DNA from: Isoetes taiwanensis | Lineage: Eukaryota; Streptophyta; Lycopodiopsida; Isoetales; Isoetaceae | Reading direction: 5' to 3' | DNA length: 64,000 nt | NCBI GenBank assembly: GCA_021234155.1 | Contig: JAJEKV010000001.1 | Span: 38,050,826-38,114,825, forward strand | In this document: positions 44,187 through 54,399 of the stretch, piece by piece | Position numbering within the stretch: position 1 is the first letter of the stretch | Layout: every line of letters starts with the position of its first letter | Made by a program: the position numbers and the translations under genes | The notes under the pieces: model-generated | The model's input: the letters and a program-made list of their open reading frames with translations, nothing else | Database searches by the model: none | What the model was told of the DNA's origin: nothing

Positions 44187-44516
44187 GGGGGTTAATTCCC
44201 CTTGCGAGCCTGTTATGGCAAATAAACAGGCGAGCCCGGGAGGGCGAGCCTCAGTGTTGGGCAAAGTTTTTAAATCCAATCGGAAATTTTCCTACTCTTT
44301 CATCAAATAGCCGGCTATTTTCAGTTCCCAATCGGAAATTTGTATTACTCTTATACAAATATGCATAAAAATCTATCGGAATTTTTCCTGCAATGCACTA
44401 AGTCAAACGGAAATTCTTAGTTTCAACCGGAACAAACCTTCTCTACCCCGGAATTTGCCCAACAGTGGCGAGCCTGTTTATTTGCCATAACAGGCAAGCA
44501 AGGGGGATTAACCCCC
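44187..44516. mobile_element. Fold-back/Tourist-like MITE 1, with a nested element
   Basis: Outer arms of about 50 bp: the left starts GGGGGTTAATTCCCCTTGC and the complement of the right starts GGGGGTTAATCCCCCTTGC. Both continue GCCTGTTATGGCAAATAAAC. Flanks TGA and TTA fit a mutated 3-bp TNA duplication of Harbinger/Tourist type. Without its nested insert (44256-44463) it is about 120 bp and nearly a pure palindrome. Confidence 0.75.
44256..44463. mobile_element. 208-bp element nested in MITE 1
   Basis: Perfect 10-bp inverted ends GTTGGGCAAA / TTTGCCCAAC with the 3-bp direct repeat AGT on both sides (44253-44255 and 44464-44466). The interior has four CGGAA-type blocks (CAATCGGAAAT twice, CTATCGGAAT, CAAACGGAAAT). 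No coding. Confidence 0.7.
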
Positions 44517-44826
44517 TTAACTGGCAGGCAAGCTGCCTCACCCGAAGCTGCTGCACCCATAGCTGCATTATCAGATCCTGCCTCACCCGAAGCTGCACCC
44601 ATAGCTCCCCAGATCGTTTATCAGCTCCCCAGATCGTTTATTGCAGGCTCGGCATCGCCCATAGCTAGGTTATCAGTTCCCAGTCTGGATTATCAGCATC
44701 CGAGGCTAAATCTTGGGCTCAGAGATGCATCCGGGGCTCCCAGGCTCACGCTGCTGCCTGTTATGCTCTATCACAGAGCTTAAATCAACGGCAGGGATTT
44801 CTTGGATTAGAAAGCCTGCCAGTTAA
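44517..44826. mobile_element. Fold-back element 2
   Basis: Perfect 13-bp inverted ends TTAACTGGCAGGC (44517-44529) and GCCTGCCAGTTAA (44814-44826). The interior holds short direct duplications: CCTCACCCGAAGCTG twice (about 44536 and 44581) and CAGCTCCCCAGATCGTTTAT-type units twice (about 44605-44640). It abuts MITE 1 directly, so its left target duplication is hidden. Confidence 0.6.
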
Positions 44827-44867
44827 AGAAATATCAACTTGACACAGTAATGTTCAAAGCATCGTAA

Positions 44868-45128
44868 ATGCAACTTAGGTTGCATTCTGCCATATCCGCC
44901 AATGGCATTGCGCCATCTGGCGAAGGTTCTTTGCCGGAACTGCTATTAGTCTAAGAGCTGCAGCCGTTCTTGAAGTTACTCACCGTTCTTGAAGATTTAC
45001 CTTCGATTCTTGAAGTTACTCGCCGTTCTTGAAGATTTACCTCTCATTCCGGCGTTTCTACCCCTGATTCTGGAGATTTTACCTCTGATTCCGGAGCTCG
45101 AAGGTGCAGAATGCAACCCAAGTTGCAT
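44868..45128. mobile_element. Fold-back element 3
   Basis: Inverted ends of 23 bp with one mismatch: ATGCAACTTAGGTTGCATTC at 44868 and the complement of 45106-45128. The end is itself a small palindrome (ATGCAACTT..GTTGCAT). The interior has four CGTTCTTGAAG/GATTCTTGAAG units (about 44967-45040) and three GATTC(C/T)GGAG-like units. Confidence 0.65.
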
Positions 45129-45134
45129 CCACGT

Positions 45135-45219
45135 TATAAGAATGGCAGTTTACTGCCGATTCCCAGCGCGTCGGCAGGGATGACTCCCTGGGAATCGGCA
45201 GTAAACTGCCATTCTTATA
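45135..45219. repeat. Perfect 32-bp inverted repeat (hairpin), element 4
   Basis: Arms 45135-45166 and 45188-45219 are exact complements, starting TATAAGAATGGCAGTTTACT. The 21-base spacer contains a further 6-bp palindrome (CAGGGA..TCCCTG). The arm contains GGCAGTTTACTGCC, itself palindromic. A TA on each side would fit a Stowaway/mariner-like target, but the element is very short. Confidence 0.8.
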
Positions 45220-46425
45220 TACATAATATGCATTTTAGGCTAACCTGCCGTTTCATTTCACATTGCCAACGTACCACTAATGAGCTAATAGCTTGACGAA
45301 TAGGTACGTCGAAAATTCCTCGTGGAAGAATTGTTCTTTTATTGTCCTCCTTTGGGGGGGTTGCCCGTCTTATGTGCGTTTGTCCAGCTTCCGCCACAAA
45401 TTTGGTACCAGCTTCTGCTCACAGAAGCCCAAGAATCGTGCACCCAGATCACCTGCAATCTTGCTTCTTCATCACAAATGAACTAAAAATTAGGGTGCAC
45501 GCTAGATGGGCAGGGGGTGAGCAGGGATGCTAAGCAGATTGGTCTACTTTGAAGGCCTATAACTCTGGTTGTGGATACTCAATTGCCATGATTTTTGTTT
45601 CTATGAACAGATTAGGCCTCAGACTTTCCGGAACATTCCTTTTTTCCTGTTTTGATCAAAAAATCCAAGCCTCCGCTCTGTTCAAACCTTAAACGCACGG
45701 TTTATGGGCAGCCCCCCAAGGAGTTGGTGATTCTCACTTCCACATCTCTTAGCTGACCCCCTGATATCAGTGTTTACAAATGCTTGCATTTCTAAACAAC
45801 ATGCCCACAAGCTCTATCTTGGCGTTCATCTACCGCTCACGTATGGCCAGAATTTGAATAATGTAATGAAGTACGATAAACAACAGATTCAACTCATTAT
45901 ACCTTGAAGGCTTCCTCCCAACTTAAGGTCTAGCATCCGATATTGCCCAACTGGGAGAATTTGGACAACTGATTATGCTTTTCCTTAAAAGGATAGCTTG
46001 GTCTCCTTCTGGACCTTCCATCAGCAGATCAAGAGAAAATGATATTGCATCTCATTTTGGTGTTAAAGGGCCAACGACATGTCAAGAGGAGCATAAATAA
46101 AGCTGTAGAAGTTCTTTACACAACAGGTGGACACCCAGTATGGATGTGGAGATTTTAGATGGGAAATATTCAAAGCATAGGATAATAAGAAAGCCATCAT
46201 ATTACGAAAAAAATGAATTCAAAAATGCCGTGAGTAAAACATTACTATTATGAAGAACATAATCTAGGAAATGCAAGCCAGCTCATCTTCTGGAGAATTG
46301 GCTCAAGTTTTCCGATATAAATCTAACACAAGACGAAAGGGATGAGCAGCAAACATTTTCCAATATTTGAGTGATATTTAATGCCTTGAAGTGATTGCGC
46401 TGCTTCAAAATATGCTATCAATTCA
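45220..46425. other. Intergenic sequence downstream of CPSF73-II
   Basis: No coding region or repeat is supported. The part next to 46425 is the 3' UTR and terminator region of the minus-strand gene; no clear poly(A) signal was chosen. Confidence 0.5.
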
Positions 46426-49400
46426 TTATGAACTGGAAGAAGGCATTTTAAATTGACGAGTCCTTAAAACACCCAGAGCTCTTCTTGCAAGCGTATCATC
46501 ACTATGGGACCAAGTGCATGTTAATTTGACAGGTAAAATTTTCTCACAATCAGCCGTCGTCCCAGCAGCTGGCATCTCTTGGCATATCTCCTTCACTTGT
46601 ATGCATAGAGAACCAGCAACTAAAGAGTCGTCTTTTTTTTCCATTGCATTCTCTCCTAACCAACTTCTCAGTTCAGAATACAATGCAGTAATCACGTCAC
46701 ACTTTATTATAATTCCCAAGTCGACATTAGCTTTAGCTTCCTTGCCTGGGCTCTCTTCTATTGGACTTGATGAAGATGGCAATTCATTCATGTCCAAATA
46801 TACCTTCAGATTGGACGTTCTTAAAGACTGTGGCTGCTGCACATTCATGTCAGATTGAGTATAATTTTCACTTTCAGGCTCAGATTCGTCGTCCACAGGA
46901 GTGCGCTCCAAGTCCAGACTTTGGGTCCTTCGAAGTTCCACACGAGGACGCTTGTCAAGATGCTTCATCTTCTCTTGTTCTGATGTTTCCATGGTATCCA
47001 CAGTTTGTGTAACATTTTCATCACAAAAATGAGCTGTACAATTACAACTATTTATTATCTCATGAGAAGTCAATCCCAAAGTCGAAGATGCTTCAGTAGG
47101 ATGCAAAAGCTTTACGTTAGAAGCACTTCTTGCAAGGATGCCTTCAACTGCAACAGCTTTTGAAGCCAGGGCACACAAAGAATTCGACTCCTCAGAACCT
47201 TCCTTTGTTAGATTCAAAGCTTTGGTAGAAATATGGTGAAGCAGACTGAGGTCTATAAATTTTCTAGATGCATCTACTTCAAGAAAACGCGTTGGAACTT
47301 CAACCATTTCATGGTTTGCAGGATCATAGCATGGTATCCCCAATTCTGTAGCAATCCTGCTTTTGAGAACTGTCATCTTTGGTTTCTCCCCATGAACAAG
47401 TACAACATGACAAGGATCCACATATTTCACAAGATCCATAATACCTCTTGCATCTGTGTGAGCGCTAAAGGATAATTGGTGTATCTATGTACAAGAAATA
47501 AACAAAAATAAGACTTTATATAACTCAGCAACAAGATTAAATAGACATTCATTTATACCTGGCAACGAACATCCACTTGTGATCTCTTGTCAACCTCAAT
47601 ATGACTAGGTTTGCCTGACATGAGCTTGTGTCCCACAGTTCCAACCATACAATAACTACAAACGAAAATATTATGATTTATTCAACCCTATGAGCCAAAA
47701 CATTATACAAGTATATACCCAGGTAATACTGTCAGATTTTGCTCTGAAACTGCCCACTTCTTAAACACCTCAAGGGATAGTCCCCCACTCAGCATACCCG
47801 GGGTTGCAAAGAGTACACAAGGACCAGGAGCCTCAATCTGAGATCGATCAAAGGGTGATACTGCAGAAGGTCAGGTATAAAAATCATTCTTATTTCTGAA
47901 AAATGGCATTCTACATATAGCCATAGTTTACCATGTTTGAAGTCAAAAGTGTTTCTTGTAACATATGTGTTCTTGACTTTCTGGCTCGTCCAACTAATCA
48001 GCAATTTGTAATAAACATTTGCCTGCATAGTTAACCCTAGAAGGATTCAAAAAAGGTTGTTCAGAAAGTAGCAAATTGTCATCTTTCAACAAAACTCATT
48101 CTTAATGTAAACAGTTTTACAAAACCTGCAGAGAAGTAGATAGGAATAGTCAGGTTCATCCGCTCCCAGTAATCATCCAGAAGGATGCACAACTCCTGTG
48201 TTATTTATCATGTTAAAAACTATAATTTAACAGATACCATTTGAAGTAACTTAGTACCTGAGCCCTTCCAAGTGCAAACACTGGAATTAGGACCTTCCCG
48301 CCATTGGATATACAATTATGCACCTAGTAATCATAAAAGACCAGCCAGTTACCAAACTATGTCCCAAGCCGGTGAATTTTTAGGCACGTATTCACAGCAT
48401 GGATACAAGACACAAAATAGTCAAAAAAAAGTATTTGTATGCAAAGATGCTGCTCGTCTTTGACCATTGGATTTCATCGTTACTGCATGTTTGGACAGAG
48501 TGTTGCAAATTCAACAGCTTGAGACCCCTTGCCTTCTTCTCCATCCAAGCATACTTTTTATAAGTGCACTGTTAGATACAACAAAACAAGATAAAGGTAA
48601 CTTACAACATTCAAGAACTCCCGTTCACGAGCATGTTTAGAATCACGTATGGTCGTTGCATAAGTTGACCTGTAAATGTATAACATATGCTGTTTCTTAG
48701 TTTTGTTGTTCCCAAACCCCTTATACCTGATTATAATTAAGACCCTTGAGTGTGTTACTATTAGTGAAACATGATTTATTCATGGAATGACTTTTTGTTT
48801 TTAGTGCCAATGACCTGTATATTCTTGCTGTTGCCAATGCAATGACACATCTACTGATACAATAAACTATAGCATAAAGTTTGCCTGCAAGTTCTGGTTG
48901 CTCACATTTGATAATGTGATGAAATAATAGTTGATACTAGCTGATAAACTATAGCATTGTCCAGTTTGCCATTCTGAGCAGTTATTTTCAAGCAAAGACT
49001 TTTCATAATTTTATTTCTCAACAATTGTGACACTACTGACTCTATTCTTAATTAGTCGTGCTAAAACATTCTCGTATTCATGTCATCCATCAACAATCAG
49101 CTCCTTTCATTCCTTAAAATTTGATTGGTCCTGTCCATTGCTCTTAAAAAAATTACACACTTCAGCTTAATCATACTCAGTTATCAGTAAATCAGGTTGC
49201 AGTCGATCAATCTGAGCAGCTCCAAGATGTCTATCTGGAGTCATATTATAATCTCCTGTGTAAACAACAGTGCCACCACCAACCTTGACATAAAACATAG
49301 CTGCTCCGAGGACCTGCATACAGAAGTTTACTCTAGCAGGTCAACTCACAAACTTGACACATTTCGTCTAGGGACAGTTGGCAAATTAGCTTCCCTAATT

Positions 49401-51047
49401 ATGCTTCCATTTGAAGTAGCCACACTCAATTATTCACAATTAGTGGAAATCTTACATGGCCCGCATAGTATGACCGAATAATCATATCAGACCCCACTTG
49501 TACCGTCTCCTTTAAATCAATAGCTGTAACTGTATAGATAGACAAAGTGAGCATGACAAGAAGCTACCAACTAGCACTTTCAAACTATGCACCTTTTTCC
49601 ATGCAACGATGTATGTGTTGAAGAGTAAATTGTTCCTGTTCGCCTTTCCTATCAACCATTATTTTTCTGTAGTCTTCCAACATTAAGGGTGCCAACGCCT
49701 TTGTGGGATACTGTCATGTAAACTATATCACATATACAATCCAGGTGGTCTCTGCACAGCATTTTGAAGTTTGCTCAAGCCCCGTGGTTCCCAAACGAGA
49801 TACCATTAGGACGGCATGTAGCATCTACAGCCAGGTTGTTTGGAGCTTTGTCTTTTATATCGTGCATGAAACAATAAAACAGAAACAATACTCACAGTCA
49901 TGAAAATTGGTCCATTGTAGCCACAAACTTCTGTGAAGTATGGCAAGGCACCAATGTGGTCTAGATGGCTGCATCATGAAAGAATACCAAAATGTCAATT
50001 TTATAGCAGATTACAGCCTCAAATAGGACAAGAACCCGGATTCTCCAAAAGAGTTTTCAGCATTCATAATTTAAGCCTTGCCAAAGGACCACAACTTATC
50101 TGAAAAAAGGTTTCAGAAATTTTTTAAAAAGCCGGTACCCCACTCAAAAAACATGCCACATGCGAATTAATTGAGTTCCAGATATCTCGCTATCTTGCTG
50201 TAGTTATGCTTAAGTACATGTACCATTCCGATGCGCTTGAAAGGTTTTATAACTTGACCACAGGGAAGCTTGACGGGATGCAAAAGCGGTCTGCCATGAA
50301 ACTCACGTGCAGACAACAGTGTATAATGTATACAACCACAAATAATTGCCCAGAAATTACAAACAGCATGTTTTAACATATATGACATATTTGATACATA
50401 CATGACATGCTTAGTAGAATTCAGGGGCTTCTTATCATAACTTACAAATGAGTTATAATAACACAGGCTATTTTATCCGTGAAATTTCCATCCTTGGAAA
50501 TCAACGAGAAGTCTGGATATCGGCGATCATCCTCATAGCCCATGTGCATTCCACAGTCAAACATGATCCTTTTGCCATTTATCGTCACTATCACACAGCT
50601 TTTCCCAACATCTTGACCTGCACCTATATGATAAGAGGAATATGTGGACAAGCATAAGAAACTCTGTAAATAGCTAAGCCATTTCAGTTTCATTGAGTTC
50701 TTATCCAAGAACAGCAACAACTGAGCAATAAATTAATATCGAAATTTAGCATAGATGAACAAAGACTGTATCTGGCTATAAGCATTGTCTTATGGTTCTA
50801 CTTATAGATGATTATGTAATGCCATCAAGCTGGTTTACTTATAGATGATTATGTAATGCCATCAAGCTGGTTTCCGCACTCCGACAATGTTATCAGGTCA
50901 TGACCAACACATAATGGTTCTACTCATAGATGATTCTGTAATGCCATCAAGCTGGTTCATGCAATCCTACAATGTTATCAGTTCATGACCAACACAAGTT
51001 ATACTATAAAAGAGCGTACCAAGAGGAAGGCACTTTATGGTCGTCAT
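46426..51047 (-). CDS. CPSF73-II: CPSF73-II / Integrator subunit 11-type RNA endonuclease, 13 coding exons
   Basis: A nuclear metallo-beta-lactamase/beta-CASP endonuclease that cleaves nascent RNA 3' ends as part of Integrator or CPSF-like complexes. Exons on the minus strand: 51020-51047, 50446-50623, 49896-49968, 49593-49710, 49456-49523, 49177-49313, 48606-48669, 48258-48323, 48126-48195, 47932-48036, 47719-47860, 47559-47655, 46426-47484. All borders are GT-AG, phases agree, and they sum to 2,205 bases, 734 residues. Start ATG 51047 gives [19 protein letters not shown]. Zinc motifs: HFHLDH (exons 2-3), [12 protein letters not shown] (exon 6), SAHTD (exon 13). Beta-CASP signatures: ESTYATT, ALGRAQ, PGMLSGG. 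The end has VHGEKPKM and a long Ser/Glu-rich C-terminal extension, giving a protein longer than the roughly 610-residue Arabidopsis homologue. No lesion is seen. Confidence 0.93.
50790..51000. repeat. Tandem repeats in CPSF73-II intron 1
   Basis: TATAGATGATTATGTAATGC + CATCAAGCTGGTT occurs at about 50805 and 50840 and, slightly changed, at 50929. A longer unit ending ..CAATGTTATCAGGTCATGAC occurs twice (about 50884-50910 and 50968-50995). It lies between exons 1 and 2 without touching splice sites. Confidence 0.75.
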
Positions 51048-51262
51048 TAGAAACTACGTCTGTGCTACCACCATGTATTCCTTTGATTTTTTCTTTTCCG
51101 GTTTACCTGCTCCCGATTCCGGGTTGGATACCAGGAATGGTATTCGGCACACAATTCAGGGTTGGATTGCAGGAATTGTATATTCGTCACACAAAGTAAA
51201 AATTGAAAAATCTAGTTTGGTGGGTTGCTAAATCCTGCCCTTCCGGCCAGAATATGCCATCT
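51048..51262. promoter_or_regulatory. Upstream region of CPSF73-II (by position)
   Basis: The sequence directly upstream of the start codon on the minus strand; no convincing TATA box. It contains a local near-duplication, GATTCCGGGTTGGATACCAG and AATTCAGGGTTGGATTGCAG (about 51114 and 51153). Confidence 0.3.
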
Positions 51263-51340
51263 AGGCTAAATCCTAACCATAGGTACGATTACGGGCTCTA
51301 TAGACATGCTTGGGTTCGATTCCCAGTGAGCCTTTTTTTT
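51263..51340 (+). other. tRNA-like pol III sequence or SINE head
   Basis: A 71-base block whose ends pair (AGGCTAA / TGAGCCT, 6 of 7), with a T-arm TTGGGTTCGATTCCCAG containing the B-box GGTTCGATTCC (about 51313), followed by a run of eight or nine T, the pol III stop. The D-arm and anticodon arm do not fold as a proper tRNA. It is best read as a tRNA relic or a tRNA-derived SINE start. Confidence 0.35.
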
Positions 51341-51539
51341 TCTATGTTTGAATTTGAAGGCAAAATCATTCTCTTTATGTGACCATTAGGTATTTGACAT
51401 TTAAATCCATTCGTATTTTATACTCTTGGTATTCTAGTTTTAGGGTTCCCATATATCTTCTACTTCGATTTTTGAACCACAACAATTCCATCTCTACAGA
51501 AGTCATATCACTCCCATGTTAAACATAGACAAGCCATTT

Positions 51540-51920
51540 GCAGAATGCGCGTGAGCTCACATAGACTAGAGGCCGGTGGAGCGATATCCCACATGAGCTT
51601 AGATTGTGCAGGATATGTGATAGCGAGTCTCTTGAGGACGAAGCACATGCGCTCCTTCATTGCCCAACATATGCTGGCTTACGCATTAAGTATGGTCTGT
51701 AGGCTCATACACACTGGATTTTTTGAATACTGGATATTCTGGAGCATAGAGATGGATGTCTGAACACAATGGATGTGAAGATAGATGGATGGATGGATAG
51801 TATATTTACGTCATGCACGTTGGCTTACGCATTAAGTATGTTCTGCAGGCTCATACACGCTGGATTTTTTGAATACTGGATATTCTGGTTCTCTGAACAC
51901 AATGGATGTGAAGGAGGTGG
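51540..51920 (+). pseudogene. LINE C-terminal zinc-knuckle fragment with duplicated 3' sequence
   Basis: One frame reads ELRLCRICDSESLEDEAHAL and LHCPTYAGLRIKY (about 51596-51692), the CxxC..EDE.H.LL.CP.Y..LR motif at the C-terminus of some plant LINE proteins. The sequence after it, GCTTACGCATTAAGTATG through ACACAATGGATGTGAAG, occurs twice (51672-51780 and 51821-51915) with a (GATG)n tract between. So either the 3' end was duplicated in tandem or two insertions share one site. Confidence 0.5.
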
Positions 51921-52595
51921 ATGAGGAGGAGATGGTGGGAGAGGGCGCCGGCCGCATGCAGAAAACTTTTTTTTGTCTCTCGTGCTATATGGTGAGAGAT
52001 AAAAAATATATAGTATAGCTCCAGAGAAAATGAGAGATGAGCTTCTCTCAATGCCTAATGGGTTTCCTTTGGAACGAAATTTGAGCCCCCCCGCCAGATT
52101 TTTTCCCTCCTTTTCCACTCTGGTAAGTCTAATCTTATGGGATATTTCCTGCTTGAAGCATCCTTCAAAAATTGGAATATGGGATATTTTGAGTTCTTTG
52201 AGCCCGCTTCTTAGCATCAAGTTTTAGAGTTCCTGCATCTCCATTTTGGACCGGAAAATATAAGAAATCAGTTGAATACGTCCTTACCCTATAAAAACAT
52301 CAAAGACAGCGGCATTTTGACAAATAGATCCGGTCATTTTAAGTATGATTGCAATGCTTATAAGGGCCATTTTGCTCGGTTTAGCAATGCAGAAGTTTTG
52401 CTTGGGTCTGATACAAGAAAATGAACTGAAAGATCTCATGTCAACAATAGACGAGGAAGAGCCATTCGAAGACAGTACTAGTTTTTAATATGCATCTTCC
52501 ATCTTACTCCTGGCTGCAACATCTCGGTTAAAAAGATAACTACAGAGATTCTGGGTTTGTCCAAGACAAACTACTCAATACGATAACATTGACAA
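51921..52595. other. Unassigned sequence before the Harbinger remnant
   Basis: No gene is supported. A minus frame (52220-51825) has no recognised domain and low-complexity Pro/His codons. It may include the 5' part of the Harbinger element. Confidence 0.4.
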
Positions 52596-53390
52596 TCATG
52601 CATGGAATTGCCTACCATCATTCGAAGATGATATATGGCATCAATTTTACAAAATGAAGAGGAGTTCCTTTGAGAAACTGGTAGTTCTCATTGCACCATA
52701 GGCCAGAAAGTTGGACCTCCTGTAGACCCTAAAAAGGTTATTGCTATGGTTCTTTATTTCCTTGCTCATTGTGAGATGCCTTTACATGTTGGCCAAAGGT
52801 ATGTTGGAAAAGCAATTGTCCAAAAAAAAAGCTGACATTAGCTCTTGCTTCTAAGACCATGCTTTACAAGAAATGTATTGCCTTCTCCTCGGGCCAGAGA
52901 CTGCTAAATATTATAAAAGAGTTTCAAGATGCCACAGGCTTGCCTAACATTTTTGCGATGCATGATTCAAACCAGTTCAAGAAAAGTCTATTGTATAAGA
53001 GGCTTGCATCAAAGCAGATGCTGCAATAGCCTATTCCACATAAATGGCAAGAAAATTAATATGAGAGGTGATCTCCTTGATGCGGATGTAACAGTCAACA
53101 TTCCACCAATGCTTTTAGGTGATTCAACATATCCAAGCAGAAGGTTCCTAACGAAGATATTTCCAGGGTCTTTTGACAGTTTTAACAAGAGGATTTGCAA
53201 GGGCAGAGTATGTGTGGAGAACAGTTTTGGGGTAATAAAAGAGAAGCTCAGGATCCTTAAGTATTTGCCTATTTACGTTGGCAGGGCAGCCAAGATCATT
53301 CATGCTACATGTATTTTATGGAATTTCTACAATGGAGGATTTGGAAATGGAGATGCTGCCCATAGAAGCAGACTTGCCCAGAAATAAACT
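52596..53390 (+). pseudogene. PIF/Harbinger transposase remnant (DDE_Tnp_4 type)
   Basis: Reads WNCLPSFEDDIWHQFYKMKR and SSFEKLVVLIAP, a stop, and after shifts EFQDATGLPNIFAMHDSNQF and KKSLLYKRLASKQ. The last part (52929-53387) has LLGDSTYPSRRFLTKIFPGS, FNKRICKGRVCVENSFGVIK and EKLRILKYLP. G-D-S-x-Y-P with the second catalytic Asp and the R-x-x-V-E-x-x-F-G block with the catalytic Glu are hallmarks of Harbinger transposases. At least four stops or shifts and loss of the middle part show a dead copy. Terminal repeats were not found. Confidence 0.8.
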
Positions 53391-54080
53391 ATTATGAGAC
53401 TGAAGACATGAACAAGAAAATGAAGAAGGAAAGAACTTGATAAGACATGTCATCTTCTAGAATATGAATGGTAGAAATGAGGCTTCGTAGCAACTGGCAA
53501 GGAGAATCTGGTTTCCTTTGTCATGATCTGGAGCCTGCTCAACCTAATTTATGAAGCAACAATGGACTCACCAAGCCGATAAGAGAGTGGTTATTACCAA
53601 ATAATTCTACAAATTCAAGTGAATAAATGTAACAAGTACTTATCGGATTGCCAATGGACGCAATTACAATGCTTGAACGGGAGAATTTGGATCTTCAATT
53701 CTTGGAGCCCGCTCACCTTGAACAGGGGCCGGAATTAAGGTCGAAATTTCTGGCCTCCAAACATTTTACGGGCCGCTCACTTTGAACAGGGACCATTGTC
53801 CTTAACGGCCATTCAAGTCATGGAAACCCCCCTAACAACAGTTAGGATCGAATTGTCTCTTCTCGCATCTCTCTCATGATCTTTCCTTCCATTTCATCTC
53901 TCACATGGTCTCTCATCACCTCTCATCAATCATGTGGCCAACGCTTCTCTATCTCCCCCTTCCCCCCTCCCCTCCCCTCCCCCAAAACACAAGTTTTGCT
54001 TCTGCAAAAAACACAAGTCAACTAGAACCACAAATTGGTCTCAAAAAAAGACATACGCATGTCGCCAAAACTAAACATGA
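53391..54080. other. Non-coding spacer with GGAGCCCGCTCA repeats
   Basis: GAGCC(C/T)GCTCA recurs (about 53531 and 53705), with a related GGGCCGCTCACTTTGAACAG at 53770. Pyrimidine-rich CCCCTCCCCTCC lies near 53965. No gene. Confidence 0.45.
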
Positions 54081-54196
54081 GAATAGAATAGAATAGAATA
54101 GAATAGAATAGAATAGAATAGAATAGAATAGAATAGAATAGAATAGAATAGAACAGAATAGAATAGTATAGAATATATAGAATAGAATAGAATAGA
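54081..54196. repeat. (GAATA)n tail of LINE-B
   Basis: About 22 GAATA units with few errors, directly next to the LINE 3' UTR; on the LINE strand the tail is (TATTC)n. Confidence 0.9.
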
Positions 54197-54399
54197 GTTT
54201 TTATCGTTCACAGAGACCAATTGGCCTATGGGACCCAACAAGAGGCGCAACAAGCGTCTTACTGTCCGGGTTAAAAAAACCCCTCTCCGCCCTAAAGGGT
54301 TGTTTGGGGGAAAAACCGTGACGGGAATAGGCTTGCTATCAAACTGTACAAATACAAAAACAAATACAAATATAGAAAGAAATATGTACATGCACCAGG

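Noticed and set aside
45135-45219. Hairpin called as a microRNA gene
   Set aside because: Perfect complementarity over 32 bp and presence in a row of fold-back elements fit a MITE better; no evidence of a duplex with a star strand.
46514-47012. Plus-strand frames opposite the CPSF73-II last exon
   Set aside because: Antisense shadows of a well-supported coding exon.
51825-52220. 131-codon minus-strand frame as a gene
   Set aside because: Low-complexity Pro/His run and overlap with duplicated LINE 3' sequence; no recognised domain.
54081-54196. (GAATA)n as telomere-like repeat or CRISPR array
   Set aside because: Units are 5 bp without spacers and lie exactly at LINE 3' ends; this is a retrotransposon tail.
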